Assembly: GCA_945889625.1 (NCBI GenBank)
Contig: CAMDCE010000017.1
Coordinates: 1-64,000, forward strand
Length of the DNA: 64,000 nt
Source: Asaia bogorensis
GTDB taxonomy: Bacteria; Pseudomonadota; Alphaproteobacteria; Reyranellales; Reyranellaceae
Direction of reading: 5' to 3'
The notes under the pieces were generated by a model. That model saw nothing but the letters and a program-made list of their open reading frames with translations. It searched no databases and was not told the origin of the DNA. Made by a program: the position numbers and the translations under genes. Numbering within the stretch: position 1 is the stretch's first letter; each line of letters begins with the position of its first letter. Shown one piece after another: positions 33,519 through 43,341 of the stretch.

Positions 33519-34290
33519 AGAGCGTCCTCCTCATCAGACCGGAGGTCAGCCCGCCGTCGGCCACGATCTCGGCGCCGGTGACGAAGCTCGACCGATCCGA
33601 GGCCAGCCACAGCACGACCTCGCCGAGATCGTCCGGCTCGCCCATGCGGCCGATCGGATGGCGGGAGCCAATGAAGGCCTTGCCCTGTTCGTGGCCAACC
33701 GCCTGCCACAGCGGATTGAAGATCGCCGTGTCGACGCCGCCGGGATGCACTGAGTTGCAGCGGATGCCGTATTTCTTCTCCGCGCAGTAGAGCGCCACGC
33801 TCTTGCTCAAGAGCCGAACCGCGCCCTTGCTGGCGGTATAGGCGGTAGGTCCCGCCGAGCCGATGAGCCCCGCAACCGAGGAGATGTTGACGATCGAGCC
33901 CTTGGAGGAAGGCTTGTTCGAGCTCGTCTTTTTCATGCCCTCGATGGCGTACTTGCAGCCCAGGAACACGCCCTCGGAATTGATCGCCTGCACGCGCCGC
34001 CAGTTCTCGACGGTCGTGGTCTCGACCGTACCCGAACCGCCCGACACGCCGGCATTGTTCACCATGATGTCGAGCCGGCCCTCGTGCGCCAGCACATCGG
34101 CCAGCAGCGCCTTCCACGAGTCCTCGGAGGCGACGTCGTGCTTGATGAACCGGCCGGCGCCGTCCCGGGCTTCCTGCAGGTCGGCCGCGATCACCAGCGC
34201 GCCGGCCCTGGCCAGCAGCTTGGCCGCGGCTGCGCCGATGCCCGACGCGCCGCCGGTGACGATCGCCACTTGTCCGGAAAGTTCGCTCAT
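33505..34290 (-). CDS. Short-chain dehydrogenase/reductase
   Basis: A 261-residue SDR closely related to its downstream neighbour: TGGASGIGAAAAK, NNAGVSGG, NISSVAGL, AYTASKGAV and HPGGVDTAI. The two probably arose by duplication and may act on related hydroxy/keto substrates, perhaps steroid-like or alicyclic alcohols. It starts 16 bp downstream of a strong terminator that closes the liv operon, so it needs its own promoter, which must lie within that short gap or in the terminator region. I see no clear hexamers there. Confidence 0.92.
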   Translation of the reverse strand: MSELSGQVAIVTGGASGIGAAAAKLLARAGALVIAADLQEARDGAGRFIKHDVASEDSWKALLADVLAHEGRLDIMVNNAGVSGGSGTVETTTVENWRRVQAINSEGVFLGCKYAIEGMKKTSSNKPSSKGSIVNISSVAGLIGSAGPTAYTASKGAVRLLSKSVALYCAEKKYGIRCNSVHPGGVDTAIFNPLWQAVGHEQGKAFIGSRHPIGRMGEPDDLGEVVLWLASDRSSFVTGAEIVADGGLTSGLMRRTLFAAP

Positions 34291-34305
34291 CGACGGCTAT
34301 TGGCC

Positions 34306-34342
34306 AAAGAAAAACCCCTCCGGCCCTTTTGGACCGGAGGGG
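34306..34342 (-). terminator. Rho-independent terminator of the liv operon
   Basis: On the minus strand CCCCTCCGG and CCGGAGGGG form a 9-bp perfect stem with a 10-nt loop, followed by TTTTTCTTTG. It lies 15 bp after the stop of the substrate-binding protein gene. This is the clearest intrinsic terminator in the window apart from 55231. Confidence 0.92.
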
Positions 34343-34356
34343 CTTGGTGGCGCAAG

Positions 34357-35520
34357 CTAGAAGCCGAGCGGCTGAGTGACTCGCGTCCAGCGGCCGCCCT
34401 TCACCTCGGCCAGGAACGACGAGCTGGCGCCTTGGCGGATCTTCGGGCCGAAGGTGATCGGTGAACCGTTGAAGATGTCCTGGTAGCCCTTGATCGCCTC
34501 GAGGCCGGTCACGAGGCTGTCGGTCGTGAGGTTGGGGCCGGCGTTCTTGACGCCGGTCAGGGCGAGGTCGGCGCCGACGTAGCCGTAGACCGCACCGATG
34601 TTGGGTTCGATGTTGTACTTCTTCTTGTAGGCCTCGACGAAGGCCTTGATCTTGGGTGAGGCGCTGTCGGCGTAGGGCATTTCCGTGAGTCCCATGGCGT
34701 AGAAGCCCTCCATGCCCGGCGCCTTGCCGACGACCAGGTCGTAGGATGCAGCCGAGCCAACGAACTCGACGTTGCCCCAACCCATCTTGCGCGCCGTCAC
34801 GTAGGGCACGATCGTATCGCGGACGATAGTGCCCATGGCGATCAGGTCGCAGCCCGCCGCCTTGAGCTTGGTGAGCGAAGCAGTGAAGTCCTGATCGGTC
34901 GGCTTGTTGCCCGCCGCCTCGACCAGCTTGACGCCCAGCTTCTTGGTCTGGATTTCCGCGCCGACCAGGATTTCCTTGCCGAAATCGGTGTCCTGATACA
35001 TCACGCAGACGTTCTTTTTGCCTTGGGTCTTGACGAAGTAGTCGATGGCCGAGCGGATCTGGTCGACGTACGAGGCCGCGTTGTAGAACTTGAGCCGCTC
35101 GAACGGTTCGTACATCGAGCGCGCCGCCGACAGCGGGAACAGGTTCGCCACACCGGCGGCGAACTGGTCCTTGAAGCAGGCGTTGTTCATCGGCGTGCCG
35201 AGCGGGCCCACGAAGGCGAGCACGTTGTCGCGGTTGATCAGCTTGTTGCAGGCCTGCACCGCCTTCGGCACCTGGTAGCCCTGGTCCTCGACGATGACGC
35301 GCATCTTGCGGCCGTTGATGCCGCCGGCTTCGTTGGCCTCGTCGAAGCGCATCTTCACGGCGTTCGATGAAGACACTCCGTAAGTCGCAGCCACACCGGA
35401 AAGATCGGTGGGCATGCCGAATATGACCTCGTCCTTGGTGACGCCTCGCTGTTGTGCGGATGCCGCGCCGGCGATTGCCAGCGACGCGACGGCCGCTCCG
35501 ATCAATACCCTATGAAGCAT
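34357..35520 (-). CDS. Branched-chain amino acid-type ABC transporter substrate-binding protein
   Basis: A 387-residue periplasmic type I binding protein. Signal peptide LHRVLIGAAVASLAIAGA is cut near ASAQQ; then GVTKDEVIFGMPTDLSGVAA, INGRKMRVIVEDQGYQ, LAFVGPLGTPMNNA and a Leu/Ile/Val-receptor type second lobe. Start at 35520 follows GGGAGG; the longer frame to 35574 would put 18 residues before the signal. It closes the liv operon. With an acyl-CoA synthetase next to it, the ligand is more likely an aromatic or aliphatic acid than an amino acid. Confidence 0.92.
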   Translation of the reverse strand: MLHRVLIGAAVASLAIAGAASAQQRGVTKDEVIFGMPTDLSGVAATYGVSSSNAVKMRFDEANEAGGINGRKMRVIVEDQGYQVPKAVQACNKLINRDNVLAFVGPLGTPMNNACFKDQFAAGVANLFPLSAARSMYEPFERLKFYNAASYVDQIRSAIDYFVKTQGKKNVCVMYQDTDFGKEILVGAEIQTKKLGVKLVEAAGNKPTDQDFTASLTKLKAAGCDLIAMGTIVRDTIVPYVTARKMGWGNVEFVGSAASYDLVVGKAPGMEGFYAMGLTEMPYADSASPKIKAFVEAYKKKYNIEPNIGAVYGYVGADLALTGVKNAGPNLTTDSLVTGLEAIKGYQDIFNGSPITFGPKIRQGASSSFLAEVKGGRWTRVTQPLGF

Positions 35521-35585
35521 TATGGCCTCCCTCTTTTTGACGTTCCTCCACGACACAGTATAGCCCGGCGTCAAAGGTCACGCAC

Positions 35586-37406
35586 CTAGGCCGCTTCGCC
35601 ATACATGCTCTCGATCATTGCCTTGTATTTGTCGTTCACGAACTTGCGCTTGAGCTTCAGCGTCGGCGTGACCTCGTCGTCCTCGGCCGTAAGCTGCTGC
35701 TCGATCATGCGGAATTTCTTGATCGTCTCGACCCGGGCAAAGTTCTGGTTGACCCGCTCGATCTCCGCCCAGATCAGGTCGCGCACCTCGGCGGTGCGGC
35801 ACAGCGAGGCGAAGTCCGTGAACGGCACGTTGTGGTCTTGGGCGTGCTTGGCCACGTTGTCGTAGTCGATCATGATCAGGCAGCTCAGGAACTTGCGGCG
35901 GTCGCCGATCACCACGGCGTCGGAGATGTAGGGCGAGAACTTGAGCTGGTTCTCGATCTCCGACGGCGTGATGTTCTTGCCGCCGGCGGTGATGATGATG
36001 TCCTTCATGCGGTCGGTGATCTTGACGTAGCCTTCGTTGTCGACGAAGCCGACGTCGCCGGTATGGAGCCAGCCGTCGCGCAGGGTCTCGGCCGTCTTGT
36101 CCGGCTGGTTCAGGTATCCCATGAAGACATGCGGCCCCTTGAGCAGGATCTCGCCGTCGGCCGAGATCTTGAGCTCGGTGCGCGGCGCCGCGACGCCGAC
36201 GGTGCCGAGCTTGATACGGTCGGGCATGCCGGTCGCCGCGCCGCAATTCTCGGTCTGGCCGTAGAGCTCGCGCATGTCGATACCGAGCGCGCGGTACCAT
36301 TTGATCAGGTCGGGGGCGATCGGCGCGGCGCCGGTGCCGGCGTACTTCACGCGATGCATGCCGATGGCGCGCTTGATGTTGTCGAGCACGAGAAAGTCGG
36401 CGATGCGGTAGAGCAGCATCAGCCCGGCCGACGGCGTCTGGCCCTGCAGCTTCTGCTCGGAGACTTTCAGGCCGATGCCGAGCGCCCAGCCGTAGGCCGT
36501 GCGGCCGATCCAGGTCGCCTCCTTCATGCGGATCGCGATGCTCGAGTAGAAGCGCTCCCAGATCCGCGGCACGGCGAAGAAGCTGGTCGGTGCCACTTCG
36601 CGGACGTTTTCCGGCACGGTCTCGATGCTTTCGGCGAAGTTGGCGACGGCACCGGAGCGCAGCGGCAGGAATGACGTGAAGGTGCGTTCGGCGATGTGAC
36701 AGAGCGGCAGGAATGCCAGCTGCTCGTCGTTCTGCGCCATGGGGATGAACGCGTCGGCGTTGGAAATCTGGAAGATCACGTTGCGATGGGAAAGCATCGC
36801 CCCCTTGGCGGGGCCGGTGGTGCCGGACGTGTAGACCAGGAGACCAAGCTCCTCGGGCCGAGATGCCGCGACGAGTTCGTCCCAGTGGCCGGGATGCTGG
36901 GCGTCGTAAGCGCGCCCCAGCTCAAGCAGGTTGTCGAACGGCATGATCTGGGGGTCGTTGAAGTCCGTCAGTCCTTCCATGTCGAAGATGAAGACCTTGG
37001 CGACCGACGGGCAGCGCTCGCGCACTTCGAGGAACTTGTCGAGCTGCTCGTCATTCTCGACGAACAGGAAGCGCGAGCGGCTGTCGTTCAGGATGTAGTC
37101 GACCTGCTTGGCCGAATCGGTGGCGTAGATGCCGTTGGAGACGCCACCGGCGCCCATCGTGCCCATGTCGGCGTAGAGCCACTTGGGAACCGTCTCGGCC
37201 AGGATCGACACGACGTCTCCGCGCTTGAGCCCAAGGGACACCAGGCCCATGCCGGCCCGCTTGGCGCGCTCGCCGTAGTCGCGCCACGAGGTGGCGTGCC
37301 AGATGCCGAGGTGCTTCTCGCGAAAGGCCGTGCGGCCGTCGCGCGCCTTGACCTGATGCCAGAACAGCTTGGAAATCGTGTCGCAACCCTCGATCTCGAT
37401 CTTCAT
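35586..37406 (-). CDS. Long-chain acyl-CoA synthetase (FadD15-like) in liv operon
   Basis: A 606-residue ANL ligase of the large FadD15/ACSL type. The P-loop is LVYTSGTTGPAKGAML, with LPLCHIAERTFT, ELYGQTENCGA and GWLHTGDVGFVDNEGYVKITDRMKD. The C-terminal hinge follows, with GGKNITPSEIENQLKFSPYI. It should convert an imported carboxylic acid to its CoA ester. GGAGGT precedes the ATG at 37406. Location between livF and the binding protein gene fits operons for fatty, phenylalkanoic or hydroxybenzoic acid uptake. Confidence 0.92.
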   Translation of the reverse strand: MKIEIEGCDTISKLFWHQVKARDGRTAFREKHLGIWHATSWRDYGERAKRAGMGLVSLGLKRGDVVSILAETVPKWLYADMGTMGAGGVSNGIYATDSAKQVDYILNDSRSRFLFVENDEQLDKFLEVRERCPSVAKVFIFDMEGLTDFNDPQIMPFDNLLELGRAYDAQHPGHWDELVAASRPEELGLLVYTSGTTGPAKGAMLSHRNVIFQISNADAFIPMAQNDEQLAFLPLCHIAERTFTSFLPLRSGAVANFAESIETVPENVREVAPTSFFAVPRIWERFYSSIAIRMKEATWIGRTAYGWALGIGLKVSEQKLQGQTPSAGLMLLYRIADFLVLDNIKRAIGMHRVKYAGTGAAPIAPDLIKWYRALGIDMRELYGQTENCGAATGMPDRIKLGTVGVAAPRTELKISADGEILLKGPHVFMGYLNQPDKTAETLRDGWLHTGDVGFVDNEGYVKITDRMKDIIITAGGKNITPSEIENQLKFSPYISDAVVIGDRRKFLSCLIMIDYDNVAKHAQDHNVPFTDFASLCRTAEVRDLIWAEIERVNQNFARVETIKKFRMIEQQLTAEDDEVTPTLKLKRKFVNDKYKAMIESMYGEAA

Positions 37407-37432
37407 GCCCAACGACCTCCTTCCATGGCGCC

Positions 37433-38206
<774 letters not shown>

Positions 38207-38213
38207 GGTGCGG

Positions 38214-38972
38214 TCAGCCTCCGAGATAGGCGCGGATGACTTCGGGATGGGCCTGGACCTCGGGGACCGTACCCATCGCGAGCGGCCGGCCATAGTTCAG
38301 CGCCAGCACCCGGTCGCTGACCGCCGAGACCAGTTTCATGTCGTGCTCGACCATCAGCACGGTGATGCCGAGCAGGTTCTTGATGTCCTGGATCCAGAAG
38401 GCCATGTCGTCGGTCTCTTCGACATTAAGGCCGGACGACGGTTCGTCGAGCAGCAACAGCTTGGGATCGGTGCAGAGCGCGCGAGCCAGCTCCGTCACCT
38501 TGCGCACGCCGTAGGGCAGGTTGACGATGAAGCTGTCGCGATACTGCTGCAGGTCGAGGAAATCGATGACCTTCTCCACGGCCTCGCGGTGCTCAACCTC
38601 GAGGCGGCGCACCGAGGGCAAGAACATGAGTTCAGAGAAGAAGCTCGACTTCTTGTGGGCATGGCGCGCGAGCAGCAGGTTCTGCAGCAGGGTGGCGTGC
38701 TCGAACAGCTCGATGTTCTGAAAGGTGCGGGCAATGCCCAGCGCCGCAATGCGATGCGAAGGCACCTTGGTGATGTCGTTGTCCTCGAAGATCAGCCGGC
38801 CGTCGGTCGGATCGTAGAAGCGGCTGACCAGGTTGAAGATCGTCGTCTTGCCGGCGCCGTTGGGGCCGATCACGGTGAAGACCTCGCCCTTGGCGACCTT
38901 GAAACTCACACCGTCGACGGCGCGGATGCCGCCGAAGTTGATCGAGATATTGTCGGCTTCGAAGAAGGTCAC
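38214..38972 (-). CDS. livG: Branched-chain-type ABC transporter ATP-binding protein LivG
   Basis: A 252-residue ABC ATPase with Walker A GPNGAGKTTIFNLVS, the LivG-type insert RFYDPTDGRLIFEDNDI and ARTFQNIELFEHATLLQNLL, a degenerate signature region LPYGVRKVTELARALC and Walker B LLLLDEPSSGLN. The usual signature LSGGxQ is replaced by LPYGVRK, as in many LivG-like subunits. It forms a heterodimer with LivF. It overlaps livM by 4 bp and is followed by livF after 7 bp. Confidence 0.93.
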   Translation of the reverse strand: MTFFEADNISINFGGIRAVDGVSFKVAKGEVFTVIGPNGAGKTTIFNLVSRFYDPTDGRLIFEDNDITKVPSHRIAALGIARTFQNIELFEHATLLQNLLLARHAHKKSSFFSELMFLPSVRRLEVEHREAVEKVIDFLDLQQYRDSFIVNLPYGVRKVTELARALCTDPKLLLLDEPSSGLNVEETDDMAFWIQDIKNLLGITVLMVEHDMKLVSAVSDRVLALNYGRPLAMGTVPEVQAHPEVIRAYLGG

Positions 38973-40111
38973 CGCAGCCGCTCAGTCTTCATGTAGGTGC
39001 GCTGCCGCTTGAAGGTCGCCCGCTTGTACATCGGGAAGGTCGAAAAGAAGATCCTGAGCTTCACCCAGCGGCCGTACATGCCGAGCGGCTCGAGCAGGAT
39101 CACGAGGACCAGGATCAGGCCGAAGATGCCGGCCTCGACGCCCGGCTTCTTGAGGAAGTTGCCGATTGCATCGCCCAGCCAGGCGAGCGGCGTTATGCCG
39201 GACGCCGTCGCGACGTCATGGAAACTGGCCGGAATCGAATCGCGCAGGATGGCGATCACCGGCGGCAGCAGCGCCACGAAGATCGCACCGAACACCGCGC
39301 CGTGCAGCGAGCCCAGGCCGCCGACGATGACCAGCAGCAGCAGCTGGATGGACAGCAGGATGGTGAAGATGTCGGGCGCGAGAAAGGCGATCTTGTGGGC
39401 AAACAGCACGCCCGCCAGCCCCATCAGTCCCGCCGAATAGGCGAAGGCCATGGATTTGTAGATCGCGAGGTTCACGCCCATCGACTGGGCGGCGATCTCG
39501 CTGTCGCGGATGGCGATCCAGGCGCGGCCGGTCGGCGCGCGCAGCAGATTGCGCGTCAGCCACAGCGAGACCACCAGGAAGAACAGGCAGAGATAGTAGA
39601 AGGCGCGGTCGTCGGCGAACGAGACGCCGAAGATATTCGCCTTCTCGACGGCCATTCCCGAGAGGCCGTGCGTCACCGATTCCCAGCGGCTGAAGACCTC
39701 CTGGATGATCACCGAAAATGCCAATGTGGCGATGGCGAGATAGATGCCGGACATGCGCAGCGCCGGCAGCCCGACCACCAGGCCGCAGGCCGTGGTCAGG
39801 GAGATCGCCAGCGCGGCGGAGACCACCCAGGGCAGGCCTTGCTGGAGGAAATAGGCGTGCGCATAGGCGCCGATGCCGAGAAATGCTGCATGGCCCAGCG
39901 ACACCAGCCCGGTGTAGCCGACCAGCACCATGAGCGAGACGCCGGTGATGGCGTAGATGAAGACCCAGGTGGTCTCGCCGACATAGTAGACGGGCAGCAC
40001 CGCCGGCAGCACCAGCACCGCCGCGGCAAGCAGCAGGTACCACGACGCGTCGATGCGATCGCGAAACAGCCGTGTGTCCTGCTCGTAGGATGTCTTGAAC
40101 ACGAAACGCAT
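38969..40111 (-). CDS. livM: Branched-chain-type ABC transporter permease LivM
   Basis: A 380-residue permease with about nine or ten helices. VGYTGLVSLGHAAFLGIGAYAHAYF (shortened here) and the EAA-like loop SEIAAQSMGVNLAIYKSMAFAYSA are typical of LivM. GGLGSLHGAVFGA lies near the end. The C-terminal tail is basic (KRATFKRQRTYMKTERLR). It overlaps livG by 4 bp and follows livH by 9 bp, which supports a single transcript. Confidence 0.92.
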   Translation of the reverse strand: MRFVFKTSYEQDTRLFRDRIDASWYLLLAAAVLVLPAVLPVYYVGETTWVFIYAITGVSLMVLVGYTGLVSLGHAAFLGIGAYAHAYFLQQGLPWVVSAALAISLTTACGLVVGLPALRMSGIYLAIATLAFSVIIQEVFSRWESVTHGLSGMAVEKANIFGVSFADDRAFYYLCLFFLVVSLWLTRNLLRAPTGRAWIAIRDSEIAAQSMGVNLAIYKSMAFAYSAGLMGLAGVLFAHKIAFLAPDIFTILLSIQLLLLVIVGGLGSLHGAVFGAIFVALLPPVIAILRDSIPASFHDVATASGITPLAWLGDAIGNFLKKPGVEAGIFGLILVLVILLEPLGMYGRWVKLRIFFSTFPMYKRATFKRQRTYMKTERLR

Positions 40112-40120
40112 ACTGTGTCC

Positions 40121-41020
40121 CTACACCTTCTTCCGCCCGGGCGTTCCGAACAGGCCCTGCGGCCGTACCGCCAGCATGATCAGCAGCACGATGTAGGGTG
40201 CGGTGTCCTTGAAGCCGTCGGGCAGGGTGGCGCCGGCGTAAAGCTCGATCAGGCCGATCACGATGCCGCCGACCAGCGCGCCGGGAATCGAGCCGAAGCC
40301 GCCCAGCACCGCGGCGGCGAAGGCCTTCAGCGCGACCGCCAGCCCCATGTTGATGTCGATCAGGGTCACCGGCGCCAGCAGCACGCCCGCCGCCGTCGCC
40401 ACGCCGGCCGAGATCGCCCAGATCATCGAGAAGATCGCCTTGACCGGGATGCCCATGTAGTAGGCGGCGAGCTGGTTCTGCGAGGTCGCCTGCATGGCGA
40501 CGCCGACACGCGTGTGATTGAAGAAGCCGTAGAGCACGGTGCACAGGATCAGCGTGCCGACGATGATCGAAATATACTGGTGGCTGAGCGTGACGCCGAA
40601 GACCTTGCTGACGCCGCCGAACGGCGTCGGCAGGGTGTAGATCTCCGAACCCCAGGTGACGCTGGCGAAGGTGCGGAAGATGGCGCCGAGGCCGATCGTC
40701 AGCATGACCACGGCGAACTGCGGCTGGCCGATCACCCGGCGCAGCAGGAAGCGGTCGAGCAGCGCGCCGAATGCGGCAATCGTCAGTATGGCGATGAGGA
40801 AGGCCAGCCAGTAGTCGAAGCCCCACCACACGACCGCCATGTAGCAGACGAACGCGCCCAACATGAGCAGGTCGCCCTGGGCAAAGTTGACCAGCTCGGT
40901 CGCCTTGTAGATCAGCACGAAACCGAGCGCGACCAAGCCGTAGATGCAGCCGACTGCGAGCCCGTTCAACGTCAGTTGAAGAAATATGTCCAGCTTCCAA
41001 CCCCTGCCGGGCAGTCTCAC
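40121..41020 (-). CDS. livH: Branched-chain-type ABC transporter permease LivH
   Basis: A permease of about 300 residues with eight hydrophobic segments. LQLTLNGLAVGCIYGLVALG, YKATELVNFAQGDLLMLGAF and AAAVLGGFGSIPGALVGGIV are LivH hallmarks. A GTG at 41020 with GAGGCGG just upstream is preferred. A TTG at 41041 would add seven residues and lacks a ribosome binding site. It is the first gene of the liv operon and is divergent from the acyl-CoA dehydrogenase operon across about 100 bp, where shared regulation is likely. Confidence 0.88.
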   Translation of the reverse strand: MRLPGRGWKLDIFLQLTLNGLAVGCIYGLVALGFVLIYKATELVNFAQGDLLMLGAFVCYMAVVWWGFDYWLAFLIAILTIAAFGALLDRFLLRRVIGQPQFAVVMLTIGLGAIFRTFASVTWGSEIYTLPTPFGGVSKVFGVTLSHQYISIIVGTLILCTVLYGFFNHTRVGVAMQATSQNQLAAYYMGIPVKAIFSMIWAISAGVATAAGVLLAPVTLIDINMGLAVALKAFAAAVLGGFGSIPGALVGGIVIGLIELYAGATLPDGFKDTAPYIVLLIMLAVRPQGLFGTPGRKKV

Positions 41021-41123
41021 GCCGCCTCGTATGGTTGCCAATATGGAGTGGTTGTACCGCCTGTCAACGCGCTATCCCGCGACGCGGAAAAGTGTGCGAA
41101 CGTGGCGGTGAGGAGAAATTCAC

Positions 41124-42305
41124 ATGGTCGCCGTCGATCCTTCGAAATCCATCCTTCCCGACGCGCGTGCAGCGAGCCCGTTCTACAGCGAGGAGCACGA
41201 GGCCTTTCGACAGACGGTACGCCGCTTCGTCGATCGCGAGATCGCGCCCCATGTCGACCAGTGGGACGAGGCCGAGGAATTTCCCCGCGAACTGTACAAA
41301 AAAGCAGCAGCGGTCGGTCTGCTGCAGCTCGGTTTTCCGGAAGAGTATGGCGGCGTGCCGACCGACCCGTTCTTCGGCATCATCAAGTCCGAGGAGTTGG
41401 CGCGTCACGGCAGCGGTGGGATCAACGCCAGCCTCAACAGCCACACCATTGGCTCGCCGCCGATTGCGGCGCTCGGTCCGGAATGGATGAAGCGCAAGGT
41501 CCTGCCGGAGGTCCTGGCGGGCGACAAGATCAGCGCGCTTGCCATCACCGAGCCGTCCGGCGGTTCCGACGTCGCCAACCTCAAGACCACGGCACGGCGC
41601 GAGGGCGATCACTATATCGTCAACGGCTCCAAGATGTTCATCACTTCGGGCGTACGCGCCGACTACTTCACCGTCGCGGTGCGCACCGGAGGGCCGGGCG
41701 CCTCCGGCGTGTCGCTGCTGCTGATCGAGCGCGAACGCGAGGGCTTTGCGCGGACCAAGCTCAAGAAGATGGGCTGGTGGGCATCGGATACCGCGCAGCT
41801 CTTCTTCGACAATGTGAAGGTGCCGGTCGAGAATCTGATCGGCCAGGAGAACAAGGGCTTCATCGGCATCATGCTCAATTTCAACCAGGAACGGTTGGGC
41901 ATGTCGGCCGGCGCCTACGGCTACGCCAAGCTCTGCCTCGACGAGGCGATCGCCTATGCCCGCGAGCGCCACACCTTCGGCAAGCCCTTGATCGCCAACC
42001 AGGTGGTGCGTCACCGGCTGGTCGACATGGCGATGCGCATAAACTCGTTGAAGTCGACGCTCGAGCTCTTGGCCTGGCGGATTGGCCAAGGCGAGAAGCC
42101 GGTGGCCGAGATCTGCATGTTGAAGAACCTCGCCACCTCGACGATGGAATTCTGCGCCAACGAGGCGATGCAGATCTTCGGCGGCGCCGGCTACCTGCGG
42201 GGCTCGAAGGTCGAGCGCATCTATCGCGAGACCAAGGTGATGTCGATCGGCGGCGGTTCGGTCGAGATCATGAAGGATCTCGCGGCGCGGCAGATGGGGC
42301 TGTAG
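41124..42305 (+). CDS. Acyl-CoA dehydrogenase
   Basis: A 393-residue FAD enzyme introducing a 2,3 double bond into acyl-CoA. ALAITEPSGGSDVANLKTTA and KMFITSGVRADYFTVA are the FAD/substrate signatures, and RHTFGKPL and MQIFGGAGYLRG are the C-terminal ones. The usual catalytic Glu of the EGTSEIQ motif is absent (IGGGSVEI). The glutamate in FNQERLGM corresponds to the alternative base used by long-chain and isovaleryl-CoA dehydrogenases. GAGGAG precedes the ATG. It leads a plus-strand operon divergent from livH. Confidence 0.93.
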   Translation: MVAVDPSKSILPDARAASPFYSEEHEAFRQTVRRFVDREIAPHVDQWDEAEEFPRELYKKAAAVGLLQLGFPEEYGGVPTDPFFGIIKSEELARHGSGGINASLNSHTIGSPPIAALGPEWMKRKVLPEVLAGDKISALAITEPSGGSDVANLKTTARREGDHYIVNGSKMFITSGVRADYFTVAVRTGGPGASGVSLLLIEREREGFARTKLKKMGWWASDTAQLFFDNVKVPVENLIGQENKGFIGIMLNFNQERLGMSAGAYGYAKLCLDEAIAYARERHTFGKPLIANQVVRHRLVDMAMRINSLKSTLELLAWRIGQGEKPVAEICMLKNLATSTMEFCANEAMQIFGGAGYLRGSKVERIYRETKVMSIGGGSVEIMKDLAARQMGL

Positions 42306-42313
42306 AACAAGCC

Positions 42314-42802
42314 ATGGCCATGCCACTCACCACGCCGGAGGAACGCGTCGCGCTCTTCCAGCAGCTGTTCTCCGACACCATCCCGCACAACAAGGCGTTG
42401 GGCTTGAAGGTGCTTGCGGTCGCACGCGGGCTTGCGTCCATGCAACTCGATTGGCGCCCCGAGTTGGTCGGCAATCCGGAAGCCGGCGTGCTGGCCGGCG
42501 GACCGCTGACAGCGATGCTCGATAGCTGCTGCGGCATGGCGGTGGCGACCATGCTCAAGGACCCCAAGCCCTTCGCCACGCTCGACCTCCGCATCGACTA
42601 TGCCAAACCGGCCGTGCCCGGCCAGCCGGTGATCGCCGAGGCCGAGTGCTATCGCATCACGCGCTCCGTCGCCTTCACGCGGGCCATCGCCCACCAGGGC
42701 GATCCCAAGGATCCCGTGGCCGCCGCCGCCGGCACCTTCATGCTGGGCACCAAGGGCCAGGTCACACCCGGGCAGTCGATTGGCCAGAGGGCGGCGCGAT
42801 GA
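42314..42802 (+). CDS. PaaI-family hotdog thioesterase
   Basis: A 162-residue single hotdog domain. NPEAGVLAGGPLTAMLDSCCGMAVA is the PaaI-type helix, with Asp in AMLD as likely catalytic acid, followed by TLDLRIDYAKPAVPGQPVIAEAE (shortened motif RIDYAKP). It should hydrolyse acyl- or aryl-CoA esters, possibly to recycle CoA. ATGGCCATG gives two possible starts, 42314 or 42320. It overlaps the second thioesterase by 4 bp. Confidence 0.85.
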   Translation: MAMPLTTPEERVALFQQLFSDTIPHNKALGLKVLAVARGLASMQLDWRPELVGNPEAGVLAGGPLTAMLDSCCGMAVATMLKDPKPFATLDLRIDYAKPAVPGQPVIAEAECYRITRSVAFTRAIAHQGDPKDPVAAAAGTFMLGTKGQVTPGQSIGQRAAR

Positions 42803-43260
42803 GCGTTCCTCTGCTCAAGCGATTGGCCGAGGCGCGCAAGCATCGTGATGTCTCCCGACTTGCCGAGGCGATCCCCTACGCCAAATGGATGCGCATCGCG
42901 CCCGAGCAAAGCACCGGCGAGCTGCTGACACGCATGCGCTACCACGAGGATCTGATCGGCAACACCTTCCTGCCGGCGATCCATGGCGGCACCCTGGGCG
43001 CCATGCTGGAGATGACGGCGATTTTCCACCTGTTATGGGAGACCGAGACGGAGACGGTGCCCAAGATCGTCAATATCACCGTCGACTACCTGCGCTCGGC
43101 GCGGCCGATCGACGTGATCGCCGCGGCCAAGGTGACCAAGCAGGGCCGCCGCATGGTCAATGTCTTCGCCGAAGCCTGGCAGGACGACCGTTCCAGGCCG
43201 GTGGCCACCGCGTCAGCGCATTTCCTGGTGAAATCGGTCGACGAGCCGTCCGCGCTCTGA
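42799..43260 (+). CDS. PaaI-family hotdog thioesterase (second copy)
   Basis: A 153-residue hotdog protein with LPAIHGGTLGAMLEMTAIFHLL, where the HGG and Glu replace the Asp position of the preceding gene, and IVNITVDYLRSARP as the second strand pair. The pair is a diverged tandem duplication that may form heteromers. ATGA overlap with the previous gene indicates coupled translation. Confidence 0.82.
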   Translation: MSVPLLKRLAEARKHRDVSRLAEAIPYAKWMRIAPEQSTGELLTRMRYHEDLIGNTFLPAIHGGTLGAMLEMTAIFHLLWETETETVPKIVNITVDYLRSARPIDVIAAAKVTKQGRRMVNVFAEAWQDDRSRPVATASAHFLVKSVDEPSAL

Positions 43261-43301
43261 GGAGCGCGCCATATGTGCATGGGTGAATTGCGCGTCTTCG
43301 T

Positions 43302-43319
43302 AAGTGGACTTTCCCACTT
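43302..43319. repeat. Short hairpin upstream of the transglutaminase-like gene
   Basis: AAGTGG-ACTTTC-CCACTT forms a 6-bp stem 23 bp before the ATG at 43342. It could act at the level of translation initiation or simply be chance. There is no T-run. It lies in the only substantial gap of the operon (43261-43341). Confidence 0.35.
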
Positions 43320-43341
43320 CTTGCGATAAACAACGCCCGAC

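Noticed and set aside
38495..38749. Loss of LivG function because the ABC signature LSGGQ is absent
   Set aside because: LPYGVRK in place of LSGGQ is common in LivG-type subunits whose partner LivF carries an intact LSGGEQ.
39218..42802. Open frame of 1194 codons on the plus strand across livM, livH and the divergent gene
   Set aside because: It is antisense to two well-supported liv permeases and reads out of frame through the acyl-CoA dehydrogenase. It is low-complexity Arg/Asp/Gln-rich, as expected from high-GC antisense frames. Only its last part (42314-42802) is a real gene.
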